A DNA stretch of 64,000 bases from NCBI RefSeq assembly GCF_964340395.1, contig NC_135571.1:3260111-3324110 (forward strand). The letters are read 5' to 3'. The number at the start of each line of letters is the position of its first letter. Position 1 is the first letter of the stretch. Both the position numbers and the translations under genes were made by a program. Origin of the DNA: Glandiceps talaboti. Its lineage: Eukaryota > Hemichordata > Enteropneusta > Spengelidae. Shown here piece after piece: positions 1 to 11,394 of the stretch. A model generated the notes under the pieces. The model was given only the letters and a program-made list of their open reading frames with translations, made no database searches and was not told where the DNA came from.

Positions 1-64
1 GACTGACTGACTGACTGACTGACTGACTGACTTACTTACTTACTTACTGACTGACTGACTGACT

Positions 65-105
<41 letters not shown>
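1..105. repeat. Tetranucleotide array
   Basis: Compound simple repeat made of GACT, then CTTA, then GACT again, then GATA/GACA units. The left end runs off the window. No coding content. Confidence 0.95.
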
Positions 106-418
106 TGTGATTTTGAGTTTTTAAGATGACGTCATAGCACAGATACAACAACGTAAAAGTTATCATATATGCAAATGGACGTTATTAATCGCTATATTGA
201 TGTGATGCTACCTATGTAAACGGGAAACATGTGTCGGATTTATCAATGATTTAAGTCTACAACATGTGCTATCACATGACTAACTCCAATGTATGGTATT
301 TAGGCTATTTTCAGGACAAAATGGTACTTTAGCTTTCATAAACGTGTATAATTTTACACAGGTTGTATTGTCATCATTGGACGATAACACGTGACAGTAC
401 TCTTCATGTGAAAATGCA
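106..418. other. Spacer, nothing recognised
   Basis: Unique AT-rich sequence between two microsatellites. I see no gene, RNA or repeat in it. Confidence 0.6.
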
Positions 419-487
419 ATATGTATGTCTGTATGTATGTATGTATGTATGTATGTATGTATGTCTGTATGTCTGTATGTATGTATG

Positions 488-518
<31 letters not shown>

Positions 519-703
519 CATGTATGTATGTATGTATGTATGTATGTATGTATGTATGCAGGGTATGTTTGTACGTATGTATGAATGTATGTATGTATGT
601 ATGTATGTATGTATGTATGTACGTACGTATGTTTGTATGTATGTATGTATGTATGTATGTATGTATGTATGTATGTATGTATGAATGTATGTATGTATAT
701 ATA

Positions 704-787
<84 letters not shown>

Positions 788-824
788 TGTGTTTGTGTAC
801 ATGTTTGCGTATGTGCATGTGTGT
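419..824. repeat. Compound (ATGT)n-(AT)n-(GT)n microsatellite
   Basis: About 270 bp of imperfect ATGT repeats with scattered single-base variants, then about 40 bp of AT, then about 80 bp of GT. Long Tyr/Cys/Met/Val or His/Thr/Ile reading frames across it are artefacts of the repeat. Confidence 0.97.
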
Positions 825-1721
825 GTGTTTGATACATTCCAGACCTTTGATTGAAAGCTAGCCATATTGGTGAGAAATGGGTATCTATGTTGGGTTTTTT
901 ATTTAAATAAAATCAACAAAAGACGCATGCGCTGAATGGACATGTCGCATTTCTTTAACAATATGCTTCACTATTTGCTTTGCTTCAATTTTTGTATTTG
1001 TAAACTTGACTTTTATTTCTTTACTTATTTCTACGTGCTGTGAGACAGCCAAGACGTTTTAATTATTCTTTTAACTTCCACCAATGTCATGATAAAACAA
1101 TTCGCAGCCTCCCCCTCAAGCCGCTTCGATCATCACAAAATGGCAAGCCCCCTTCATTCTCCAGTTTTCACATACCACCTCCCTCGACACACATTTTTCC
1201 CAAGCCCCCTCTCTGCCGTAAACTAAACAGGGTTGGTTAGGCAAGTAGATGTATATAACCAACAAATGAATACATTGTCTACCTGGCAGCAAGACCACAC
1301 CTATAGCAATAACCAAATGATGTGTATATGGCAAAAATAGCAGGGGTAGTTGGGCAAGAAGATGACTATTTATTTGTTAATGACATATATATATAATCAC
1401 CCAGCTACAAAGACACTACATATAACAACACTAACAAAATGGTTCACATCGCATGGGTGACAACAAGGATGGATTTGCATGTAGATAAACATTTCTTAAA
1501 ATTTTTAACAAACTTTACAGTTCCGCTACATTGCCATTGGCGCTAATGTCCTGTCTGATATGCACCGTTCATTACTATGCACACAAACAATTGTCCTTGT
1601 CTCCTTGTCCGTGTTATGTATGTTATGTTGATTTGACCTCGAAATGTACGTAAACAAGTAGAGATGGGCGGTACATGTGAACAATATACGTATACTGTTG
1701 TTGGACACATGAAGGGACATA
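825..1721. other. 5' flank of the BBOX1-like gene
   Basis: No coding region recognised. An NRF1-like palindrome (CGCATGCGC) lies at 924-932, about 790 bp before the start codon. No clear TATA box sits near the gene. The promoter is inferred only from position. Confidence 0.4.
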
Positions 1722-3192
1722 ATGTTTGCTGCTATTACACGGTTCGTTTTTCGTTGTAGGCCAATATTTTCAAATGCTTTGGTTCAAACTACACGAAATA
1801 GTACTTGGTGTACGATACACCTTTTCAAAAGAACGTCTGACAGCATTGGAACGGAAACACAAGTAAAAGCTATTGTAAGGTCACTCCACTTACAACGGGG
1901 TTCGCCATTAACTACGTGTGTCGCCAAAGCAGTGAGAACATGCGATTCTGAAAAGGTGGTCGAGTTAACATGGGAAGATGCTGTTGTGTTGAAATACCCA
2001 TATGTATGGCTGAGAGTCAATTGTAGGTGTACGCAATGCTACCACAGTGCTTCGGGAAGTAAAATAGCATCGATCGAGGACCTTGACGTAGACATAGCAC
2101 CAAGGAGAGTGTATTTATCGGAAAATAAGCACCAGTTGAACATTGTATGGGCGGACGACCACTACTCCTGCTTTGAAGTTTCGTTTTTAAGGAATTTTCA
2201 GTCTAAGAGCAGGGGGCGTAGTAAGGACGTTCGGTTGTGGGGTTCAGAACTTACAGACAAAATACCAACTTTCGAGTTTCAAAGTCTCCTAAACGACGAT
2301 GGACATTTGTTGAGTTACCTTGAAGAATTACGAGACGGTGGACTGACCTTAACAAAAGGTTTACCTGTCAAAGAGGGACATGTAGAGAAAATCGCAAATC
2401 GCATTTCTTTTATAAAACAAACCTCTTATGGGTAAGTATTCTTCATTCCATAAAACCACTTCTTTAACTTCGTATAATATAGAATTAGTATTCAAACAAT
2501 AAGCAATACTATATATATTGGTGAAAATTCTGTATTCATCGGTGTCGGTGATACCATGGATCTATTCATAATAGATCCATGGTAGTAAAAACACACATGA
2601 TCGAAGCCATTGACATCCGAGCATACAAACCATCACTAAACAGAGAGAGGGCGATAAAACTTCCTATGACCCAATAAATAAATAAATTTCTTCCTTGTCT
2701 GTGGTGCAAGTAACTACCACAATTTTTTTAATTAACTCAACAAGTTGAATACACAAAGACACCATTTACATGTTTATACCCCAAAGATCAGCTTTCTTTT
2801 TGTACCTTGACCTTTGACTTTGACCTCCATATTCAAGGTCAAATAGCAAGTTTTGTATCTACAGACACCATTTGAATTCGCACAATAACATTGGCATAAT
2901 TTCTTCTTCTTGGGGCAATTTCTTTTCTCTTTTTTGGTATTTTTTAACAATCATTGACTGTGATATACATGTGAAAGTATCTCCTGTTGGACTTCTTCAT
3001 TTAATAGGTCAACAGTTTCACTGAAATGTGACGTCACAGCAGACTATCTTGGAAATACTGCACATAGACTTAGTTTGCATACGGACATTGCATACCAAAA
3101 ATATACACCTGGGGTAAGTATCAGTGTAATAAAACGTATTGCGTTTGTATCAAATCTAATTAAATATTTTCATAGAGACGTCGTACAATGTA

Positions 3193-3275
<83 letters not shown>

Positions 3276-4443
3276 GACTGGGTGTTGATAAAACCACATA
3301 AAAGTGCTCAATACGGTTGAGAGCGAATTATATACAGGTTTTGTAAATTTGAACAAAATTACATGCTATTGACCCTACAGAACTGTTTCGTGAGGTGTGT
3401 ATTCCTCACATCAGGGGTAGAATTGAATATATATATATATATATACCTGTTTCAGAAGTACGAATATAACGACTAACCTCACTCTCATAGGTGATATTAT
3501 TACACTGTATACAACAATGCGACAGTGGAGGTGAGAGCATATATGCTGATGGTTTCAAGACCGTCCTACAATTACAAGAAGAAAACCCCCAGGATTTCGC
3601 TACACTTTGCAACACTCACTGTGACTTTGTCCACAAAGGTGGCGGTATGGACGGGTATTACCATAAATGGTCATCGCCAACATTTAGGTAATGAATGCAC
3701 AGTGTTATTCAAAAAGTTATGTTTGAAATATGAATAGCCAATAAGAAGCTTGTGTATGTGAATGTACTGTCACATGGTATTCAACAATCTGTGTTACAAT
3801 ACGGCTAAATCCACTCTGCAACAAAAAACCCAGATTTGCAGTATATTATCTGGACACCCAATCCATTCTTACTATAGCATAAAGTATACGCATTTCAAGC
3901 AACAACGAGCAGAAAACATTTGCAATATTTTAAGGGGAGTTGCTGCTCAAACACTCAACGTCAAAGTTGGCAAATAACTTGTCAAAGACCTATTTGAAAA
4001 GCTAAAAATAAAATGACATTTGCCGTTTTCTTCAGTGATTTACTGATTTCTGTACAAACATCATTTCATGTCAACTTGTAAACTTTTAAAGGAACTCATG
4101 ATGTTACCACAGATATACAGGACGATTGTTTAAAGGAATAAATTAAACAGTAGAAACACAAGTAAGTGAAAGCTTCAAAATAACCCTGTTATTCCTGATT
4201 TCTCTGTTAAGTTTTGATAGACATGGAGATCTGGCTGAGGTACGCTATAGCAATGCCCTGCACGATGTAAGGCTACATATGCCACTTGAGAATGTATATC
4301 CTTTCTACAAAGCCATCAAAACGTATGACAACATACTCCATAGCCCAGATAATATGGTTATATACAAAATGGAACCAGGTATGTATGTATGTATGTATGT
4401 ATGTATGTATGTAGGTACTTAGGTAGGTAGGTAGGTAGGTAGG

Positions 4444-4485
<42 letters not shown>

Positions 4486-5272
4486 TGCATGCGTATGTAT
4501 GCGTGTGTTCATGTATGTATGTATGTATGTATGTATGTATGTATGTATGTATGTATGTATGTCTTTGGAACAAATTGCCACTGGAGCTTCGACAGACACC
4601 CACAGTCAAAGCCTTAAGGGAGAACCTTAAAATATACTTGTTTGCGAAAGTATTCAATAGTTAACTGTACAGCGCCCCAGAACTCTATACTACTTCGTAT
4701 TCGATACAGACGCTTTATAAATTTTCAGAAGTATGTATGTATGTATGTATGTATGTATGTATGTATGTATGTATGTATGTATGTATGTATGCAGCGTGCA
4801 TGTAATTTATGTATGTACGTGTATGTTGAAAGGTTATTGTATTGTATTGCAGTTATTGTATTATATTATGTCATGTCGTGTCTTGTTGTATTGCACTGTA
4901 TTACATTGCATTGTTACTTTTATTGTATTGTATTGTATTGTATTGTATTGTATTGTATTGTATTGTATTGTGTAAACATGTATGCTAACAAACACATAGA
5001 CATACATACAGTAATATTGTGCATATATCTATCAGTATTTGTTTACCCATAAATATTGAACATTAATTATTGAAAATCCACACGATCTGTTTTTCTTGGC
5101 AGGTGACCTGATTATGCTTGACAATACAAGGGTATTACATGGTAGAATGGGTATACACGTGACTGAAAATGCAATACGACACCTTGTACTTGCCTACATG
5201 GATTGGGACAATATATCGTCAAAAATGAGAACTTTACGTGAGAAGTTAGAATTGCCATTTCACGATTATTGA
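1722..5272 (+). CDS. BBOX1: Gamma-butyrobetaine dioxygenase-like protein (5 exons)
   Basis: Exons 1722-2431, 3008-3113, 3491-3687, 4212-4378 and 5103-5272 join in phase at GT-AG borders to give 449 residues. The family (Fe(II)/2-oxoglutarate dioxygenases BBOX1 and TMLHE) works in carnitine synthesis; BBOX1 hydroxylates gamma-butyrobetaine to carnitine. Visible: the N-terminal zinc domain (WLRVNCRCTQC, Cys101/103/106, His147 in DDHYS), then the catalytic fold with the HxD iron site (His261, Asp263), the distal iron His406 in RVLHGR and a 2-oxoglutarate Arg419. The end (DWDNISSKMRTLREK) resembles BBOX1 more than TMLHE, and the WGSEL string is also BBOX1-like. Odd: the first 40 or so residues are basic and hydroxylated with almost no acidic residues, like a mitochondrial presequence, while vertebrate BBOX1 is cytosolic and 387 residues long. 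The ATG at 1722 is the first in frame. No break is seen. TMLHE-like activity cannot be excluded. Confidence 0.9.
2552..2584. repeat. Perfect short palindrome in BBOX1 intron 1
   Basis: Two perfect 14-bp arms (TACCATGGATCTAT and its complement) around a 5-bp spacer. It may be a MITE remnant or a cruciform; no function is shown. Confidence 0.8.
2808..2841. promoter_or_regulatory. Cluster of TGACCT/AGGTCA half-sites
   Basis: Within 34 bp of intron 1: TGACCT at 2808, the variant TGACTT at 2815, TGACCT at 2821 and the reverse form AGGTCA at 2836. These match nuclear-receptor half-sites. Repeats rich in this hexamer are scattered in many animal genomes, so regulation is only a guess. Confidence 0.25.
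3197..3321. repeat. (AT)n tract with a joined ~45-bp module
   Basis: About 75 bp of AT dinucleotides in BBOX1 intron 2, joined directly to a module containing ACCACATAAAAGTGCTCAAT. The same module lies inverted between two AT tracts at 18230-18284, so this is a dispersed element tied to AT microsatellites. Confidence 0.8.
4380..4562. repeat. Compound (ATGT)n-(GGTA)n-(GT)n-(ATGT)n in BBOX1 intron 4
   Basis: The array starts almost at the intron-4 donor (exon ends at 4378, GTATGT follows), so the donor hexamer merges into the ATGT array. Confidence 0.95.
4563..4730 (+). mobile_element. LINE 3'-end fragment
   Basis: Frame LWNKLPLELRQTPTVKALRE, continuing to NLKIYLFAKVFNS and a stop, matches the usual C-terminus of CR1/Rex1/Jockey-type LINE polymerases (WN-LP--LR, then LK--LF). 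A short 3' tail (GACGCTTTATAAATTTT) follows. It is bounded by ATGT arrays on both sides; the rest of the element is missing. Confidence 0.65.
4731..4976. repeat. (ATGT)n then (ATTGT)n arrays
   Basis: ATGT units at 4731-4792 and, after a short spacer, ATTGT pentanucleotides at about 4843-4976, perfect over the last 50 bp. Both lie in BBOX1 intron 4. Confidence 0.95.
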
Positions 5273-5315
5273 AATGTATTTATTGGGCTATATTTTGTAC
5301 TGAGACACATAGATT

Positions 5316-5321
5316 AATAAA
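5316..5321 (+). terminator. Poly(A) signal of the BBOX1-like gene
   Basis: AATAAA 44 bp after the stop codon, in AT-rich sequence; the likely 3' end of the transcript. Confidence 0.6.
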
Positions 5322-5434
5322 CTACTAAAGATGATTAGTTTTCACACAGACCTATGGCCTTATTGGCATACATATCTTATTTCAAATTTGGGGTGAATCT
5401 ATCCCACACCAGCACATGGACAAAGTCTCTCCCG

Positions 5435-5491
<57 letters not shown>

Positions 5492-6143
5492 CCTCTGGAG
5501 GCGATCAGGCTAAAAACGTAAACATCTACTACGAAGGTCAATTCAAGCTAAGTAACGATGGTAAGATAGCAATGCACGATTAGCCGACATCTACATCGGA
5601 TTTTAATCAGATTGAACAGAATCAAGAGTTTGTACTGTGTGAAACTGATGGTGGTTGGTATTTGCAATTTTTGTGTTTCCCTCCTTTCATTTTTTCCTTA
5701 CTTATATTATATTTCATTATATCTTTATATGGTTATGTCAGTACAATTTTATTCTCAATAAATTGGAATGTGATGAAACATGTTTTAGAGCTGTCTTTCC
5801 TAAAATCTAAAATTGCATTACAAGGGAGGACATGACGATTATCCGGTGACTATATATTTACCAGCCAACAATTTCAACCATGTACAAAGAGACGCATTCA
5901 TGGACCAACTGGTAAAACTAACAAGTGTGCAATCGTCGTAAATTAGAGGTGTTCATTCTTGTAGCTGTCATCTGGAGTTTTTTGTAAGGACTTGGCAGAC
6001 TTCGCATATGCACAGATGTCCAACATCATAATTGAACTTATGTTCTAAATTGCACCGTAATAAGCAAGCGAGACAATCGTTTATTGTTGTTAGTAGTCAA
6101 ACTTCTAGTTACATTATTACAATTTGATTTCAACTGGCACACC
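5322..6143. other. Spacer with (AC)n tract and a MITE remnant
   Basis: An AC run lies at 5437-5488. The stretch 5582-5625 (CATCGGATTTTAATCAGATTG) matches one end of the large hairpin at 33021-33198, so it is a broken copy. The rest is unremarkable. Confidence 0.6.
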
Positions 6144-6386
6144 ATTTTGATTGACTGGTTTAAAGGGTACATCATCATTTTGATTGGCTGATTTCAACGA
6201 ACACCATTTTGATTGGTTGATTTCAAATGGTACATCATTTTGATTGGCTGATTTCAACTGGAACACCATTTTGATTGGCTGATTTCTACTGGTACATAAT
6301 TTTGATTGGCTGATTTCTTCTGGTACATCATTTTGATTGGCTGATTTCAACTGGAATACCATTTTGATTGGCTGATTCATGAAAGG
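6144..6386. repeat. 31-bp minisatellite across the stop codon of the first oxidoreductase
   Basis: About eight copies; the unit begins ATTTTGATTGGCTGATTT on the plus strand. Five internal copies are 31 bp, others 29-35 bp. It grew from the last coding codons (ESANQNG...) of the minus-strand gene. Because 31 is not a multiple of 3, each copy shifts the frame; the tail of the gene (read as VPVEIKL) now lies past the stop. Each unit also holds a CCAAT box (minus strand), apparently by chance. Confidence 0.9.
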
Positions 6387-6840
6387 CAATAATTGTTGCA
6401 ATGACCTTTTTACTCAAATCTAATGACAGCCTTTGAGGTTTACCATCCAATACTGTGTCTTCAAATGCCACTATTTCTGATTTGAAGGGATTTATATTTT
6501 GGACAGTAATTTCTTGCACTGGTTGGCCCTCTATCTGTAATTCAAATGAGTTGGCTATGTCTCCTGTGTCTGGATGGTAACAGAGTGGTCTGTTTGACTT
6601 AATTCTTCCCTTTGTTCCAGCAATCTCAAAGGATGTTGACGTTGGGGAAATGATGCTTGAAGTTACACTTCCCTGTACTCCACTATCATACTGCATTAGT
6701 CCATGGAATAGTGCATCAACACCACTGGAATACAAGAAAATTTTGTCATACAAATATTAATATATTAAAGGAAATGAAATGAGTAGTATTTACGGTGGGG
6801 GGGGGGGGGCATAGAATAGTATGGGGTGCAAAGGGGCCTT

Positions 6841-6889
<49 letters not shown>

Positions 6890-6893
6890 TACA

Positions 6894-6924
<31 letters not shown>

Positions 6925-9268
6925 CAAATTCTTTTATTTCCAACTTACATGAGCATAGCATGTACAGGTAAAGTATTTACATAATTCCTTTATAGAATAC
7001 ACACACAATACCTTGCAGGAAATCATACTGACTAGTGAACGAGTTTCTCTTGGTCACTTATGACAAACGTTCACGTGATATCTGGTTGTTATAGTACCTA
7101 CATCTCAATCTCTAAATTTTGTAAGAACCTATTATTGAGCTTACACTACAATATTTGGTGATGGATTTGGAATTCCTTCTATTTAAACCAGCTTTGATCA
7201 AACCACTTGTGGTTTTATGATGTACATTTCCGAGACTTCCAATGACAATAACTATTATTTCTGAACGAAAGCCTATAGTGTTTATTTCTAGGGAGAGTGG
7301 AAAATATTTGTCGAACTTCTTCTGAAAACACAATGAAATATGTGCATCAAAGGGTACGGACACTTCAACTAATATTGCATGTTTGTTCTGAAAGTTTTAG
7401 TGTTAATGCCATACTGAATAGAAGTATCTACATCTTACAAGCGTTATTTCTCATGTCATAAAGTAATGAAGTTGAAGTCCTCCCAATCTTTTTGTGATGC
7501 AAAGGAGTAGTGTGTGGAAAATATGATCTCACCTTTTGGTTGTCTGTTTAAAAGCAGTGACTGTTTGTGGAGCTGAGTCCATCAATGCCAACATAAACAT
7601 TACTGGATAGCAGCCTACACTCCATAGAGAACCTCCATACAACTCTGGTCTGTTTATGATTGCATCAGAAGAACCAACAAATCGAAAGTCATATCCACCA
7701 CTCATATGGACTATTTCACCTATAATGCCTGGATAACAAGAATATTTACACAATTAATACATTTAATGTTCTCTAGCTAGTTTGATGAGACTTATACCAT
7801 GGAGTGAAATATGTGGCAGATTTAATTCATAATGAGTGAAAAGAAATTCAATGTTTTTAAAAAATATTTTGTACACAGTTTGTAAATTTTGATGAAACGT
7901 GGTGTAAACTAATGAATCCGATATGAAAATTATGCATGTCTGCGTGTATGTATGTATGTATGTATGCATGTATGCATGTCTATGCATGTATGTCTATGCA
8001 TGTATGTCTAAGTATGTATGTATGTATGTCTGCGTGTATGTATGTATGTATGTATGTATGTATGTATGTATGTATGTATGTATGTCTGCGTGTATGTATG
8101 TATGTATGTATGTATGTATGTATGTATGTATGTATGTATGCATGCATGCATGCATGCATGTGTGTATGTATGTATGTATGTATGTATGTATGTATGTATG
8201 TTTGTATGTATGTATGTATGTATGTATGTATGTATGTATGTATGTATGTATGTGTGTATGTGTATGTGTGTCTGTGTATGTATGTATGTATGTATGTATG
8301 TATGTATGTATGTATGTATGTATGTATGTATGTATGTATGTATGTATGTCTGTCTGCGTGTATGTATGTATGTATGTATGTATGTATGTATGTATGTATG
8401 TATGTATGTATGTATGTATGTATGTATGTATGCATGCATGCATGCGTGTATGTATGTATGTATGTATGTATGTATGTATGTATGTGTGTATGTGTATGTG
8501 TATGTGTGTCTGTGTATGTATGTATGCATGTATGTATGTATGTATGTATGTATGTATGTATGTATGTATGTATGTATATATGTGTATATGTGTGTGTACG
8601 TAGGTGGGTGGGTAGGTAGGTAGGTAGGTAGGTATGTGGGATGGATTGTTTAAATGGATGGATCAATTACATAACAGAATCCACCTACCTGATTGTAACT
8701 TATCCTTAATTGCAAGGAATTGTGGGTGATGTGGATGAACTTGTGCTTCAACAATGGTTACTTTGTTTTCCTTTGCTGCTGACTGTAACAACTCAACATC
8801 AGACACCTACAGAAAGAGAAAAACAATCAACGAACACGTGACTTGTTAAAAAGACATATAGGTACAAGTACAAATATACAACAGTAGAAAGTCTGTTGTC
8901 TCATCAAAGCTGTGTTAACCAGTATGTACATGTATTTAAGTGGAGATTCAAAGTGTACAACTTACCTTAGTAACTAGTGGTTTTTCTACTAGGCAATGTT
9001 TACCACTCTGTGCAGCTTTGACAGTCCACTCAGCATGCATTGAGTTTGGTAATGGAATGTAGACAACATTAATCTCCTTATCATTCAACAAATCTTGATA
9101 ACTGCCATAAGCTTTAGGAATATGATATTCCTTAGCATGACTCTGTGCCTTCTGTATATCTCGACTTGCAATGGCCACCAATTCACTTCTAGCACATTGT
9201 TTCAATGCAGGAATGAATCTTTTGTTGATATTTGAACACGACAGAACACCCCACTTCAACATTGCCAT
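6328..9268 (-). CDS. Gfo/Idh/MocA-family NAD(P)-dependent oxidoreductase, copy A (4 exons)
   Basis: Exons 9268-8966, 8806-8689, 7728-7533 and 6724-6328 join in phase to 337 residues, the usual family size. Nearest known types are dihydrodiol dehydrogenase (DHDH) and the At4g09670-like sugar/diol oxidoreductases; the substrate is unknown. Residues 1-101 form the Rossmann half, with a degenerate glycine loop (WGVLSCSNI), YIPLPNSMHAEW and the catalytic-type Lys96 in EKPL; HPHHPQ follows near 125-130. The C-terminal half has GGSLWSVGCYP and FEIAGTKGRI. Odd: the Asp of the family motif GGxLxDxGxY is Ser here. The last residues (EISQSK) and the stop come from a 31-bp minisatellite. The start at 9268 (MAMLKW) follows TTTAACAG, so a spliced 5' leader is possible; Met at 9262 would align with copy B. 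It is the tandem partner of the gene at 12698-14927. Confidence 0.88.
6798..6921. repeat. G run, (AC)n and (ATAC)n in intron 3 of copy A
   Basis: A short poly-G stretch, then about 43 bp of AC, then about 38 bp of ATAC. Confidence 0.95.
7930..8640. repeat. ~710-bp (ATGT)n array in intron 2 of copy A
   Basis: Almost pure ATGT with blocks of ATGC, TCTGCGTG and GTGT variants, ending in GGTA/GGTG units. The variant blocks recur, as expected from repeated internal duplication. It ends about 48 bp before exon 2. Reading frames of 150-230 residues here (Cys/Met/Tyr/Val or His/Ile/Thr) are repeat artefacts. Confidence 0.97.
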
Positions 9269-9641
9269 CTGTTAAACAAAGTGTAAGATTATGAGGTTAG
9301 GGAAATGTGTGACAAAAGGCCTTCATAGAAGACATATACCCCAACTGGTTTGCTGTATGACAATGTTATAGTGCAAATTTATATTTGACCAAAGTCAAAA
9401 GTAAATGTCTGAATCTTGAAGTTTACCTCTAGCAATGTGGATGTACACTTAAATGGAGGTGGCTTTATAAAACTTCTAAAGTTATTATTATTATTATCAT
9501 ATATATATATATTTATAATATACCTAGTGATAACGCTGTGCCATGATTCGCTAGAATCAGTCACGTGATAGGAAAATAGAATGACTACTTCCCTCGGGAA
9601 ATAGTCCCATCAATTTTTACATGGTCACGTGACCACCGCGC
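9269..9641. other. 5' flank of oxidoreductase copy A
   Basis: No gene seen. A small imperfect palindrome (GACTACTTCCC...GGGAAATAGTC) lies at 9583-9606. Any 5' leader exon of copy A would lie in or beyond this stretch but cannot be placed. Confidence 0.4.
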
Positions 9642-9910
9642 GTTCACAGCAGGTCAAAATGGCAGCTTCTGACGATGTCGTCTGCCACCGCGAGTTCACA
9701 GCATGAGGTATATTATAAAACACATATTGCCTGGCCTATATTCGGGCTATAGCACCCGTTCATTACCCCCTCGTGACTGTGAGTTACCAGAATCACATGC
9801 TATTTCCCTCGGCCTTTGGCCTTGGGAAATAGCATGTGATTCTGGTAACTCACAGTCCCTCGGGTGTAATAAACGGGTGCTATAGCCCTCATGGCCAGGC
9901 AATATGTGTT
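9642..9910. mobile_element. Fold-back element, copy 1
   Basis: A non-repeated leader (9642-9719: GTTCACAGCAGGTCAAAATGG...) is followed by a ~190-bp imperfect inverted repeat (9720-9910) that begins ACACATATTGCCTGGCC and ends with its complement, centred near 9816. A second copy with the same leader is at 30185-30466. No protein. Single arms occur near 42650 and 61610. Confidence 0.85.
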
Positions 9911-10895
9911 CAATATATATATATTGGGTATACTTATATGTGCCGCCCTTTGAGAGCTAATGAGTCTAAAATGGGGTCCACATTTCACAACTTTTTATTT
10001 TGTTTGGTCTAACATGGGGTCCTGGAAGGAGCTCCTTAATAAATTCTCAAAGAGTTCAGGATTTTCCCTAGTCTATCAGCTAGCCCTCGGATGTTCTTCC
10101 GATAAAATACGACACACAGCCGAACAACGCTATCGAGGGGTGTTCGGGCAGGCCCTCACATGCGAACTTCGTTCGCTTATAGTTATAGCATCGAAAGAAA
10201 GCCCGAACGTTTAGCAGCAAGACTAGATTTTCCCCTGCTAATTCACTGGTTGAGATAGCATAGCATGTACACCCCTTGAAACGCTTGATATCGCCCCATA
10301 ATGCATTGTTACGCTTGATATCGCCCCATAATGCATTGTTACGTTAACTGCGCATGTGCAACATTGCATCCATCGTTCAATCATGTGTTCAACATACGTA
10401 AGTTGGTTTAAAATGGGGTCTTCTAAAAAGTTGACGGTCTAAAACGGGGTATTGGTTTTGGGTCAAAATTGATGTAAAATGGGGTCTGGGGTTGACAGCA
10501 TTGAAATTGGCCACACACCCCTACCAGACCTGGCCAGTAAACCCACTGCACTGACTACTGCCTCACGTTTTGTCCAGTGTATGTACATCGCATTGTCAGG
10601 AGAAGCTAAAACAGATACACAATCTCAAACGGTACATATTTTTTACCGGTTACGAGTTACTGTGCCTCTTGTCCCCATATGTGGTGGGGGAAACAAGTAT
10701 CACAAATATAGAAAGCCATATTTACCTTGTGATAAAGTTCACTTCGATACTTGTGGTGTACATTAATCAGGTGGTGATGGCGGCCATGTCGAGATATGCC
10801 TGAATGCTGTTTTGAGTCAAAGGTCACGGTCACGCGATCGCCTGTCAAAATGCGTAGGTACAAATGTACATATTCTAGACTGTTCACTAACACGG
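9911..10895. other. Spacer with AAAATGGGGTC motifs
   Basis: The string AAAATGGGGTC or a close variant occurs near 9968, 10012, 10409, 10441 and 10471. A perfect 30-bp tandem duplication (ACGCTTGATATCGCCCCATA...) lies at 10281-10340. No convincing gene; frames here lack family features. Confidence 0.6.
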
Positions 10896-11394
10896 AGCCC
10901 GGGAACCGTATAAAAACAAACAAACAAACAGACAGGCAGACAGACAGACAGACAGACAGATAGATAGATAGACAGATAGATAGATAGATAGATAGGTAGG
11001 TAGGTAGATAGAGATAGACAGACAGATAGATAGAGATAGATAGATAGATAAACTCAAATAAACAAAATATGCATGAGTAAATGAAAAAAAACAATACTTA
11101 TACATGTATATTAAAGCTTACAGGACGCTATAAGCCCGGGAACCGTATAAAAACAAACAAACAAACAGACAGGCAGACAGACAGACAGACAGATAGATAG
11201 ACAGATAGATAGATAGACAGATAGATAGATAGATAGGTAGGTAGGTAGGTAGATAGAGATAGACAGACAGATAGATAGATAGATAGATAGAGACAGATAG
11301 ATAGATAGATAAACTCAAATAAACAAAATATGCATGAGTAAATGAAAAAAAACAATACTTATACATGTATATTAAAGCTTACAGGACGCTATAA
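10896..11394. repeat. Tandem duplication of a ~240-bp unit with tetranucleotide core
   Basis: Copy 1 at 10896-11132 and copy 2 at 11133-11394, each starting AGCCCGGGAACCGTATAAAA and ending AGGACGCTATAA. The cores of AAAC, GACA, GATA and GGTA units differ in number. The flanking parts are nearly identical, so the duplication is recent. Confidence 0.93.

Noticed and set aside
6144-6386. Array of eight NF-Y (CCAAT) sites as an enhancer
   Set aside because: The CCAAT words are part of a repeat that grew from coding sequence (SANQN codons); no evidence of regulatory use.
7923-8666. Long open frames rich in Cys/Met/Tyr/Val or His/Ile/Thr
   Set aside because: All come from ATGT microsatellite in different frames and on both strands; no unique sequence, and they lie inside an intron.
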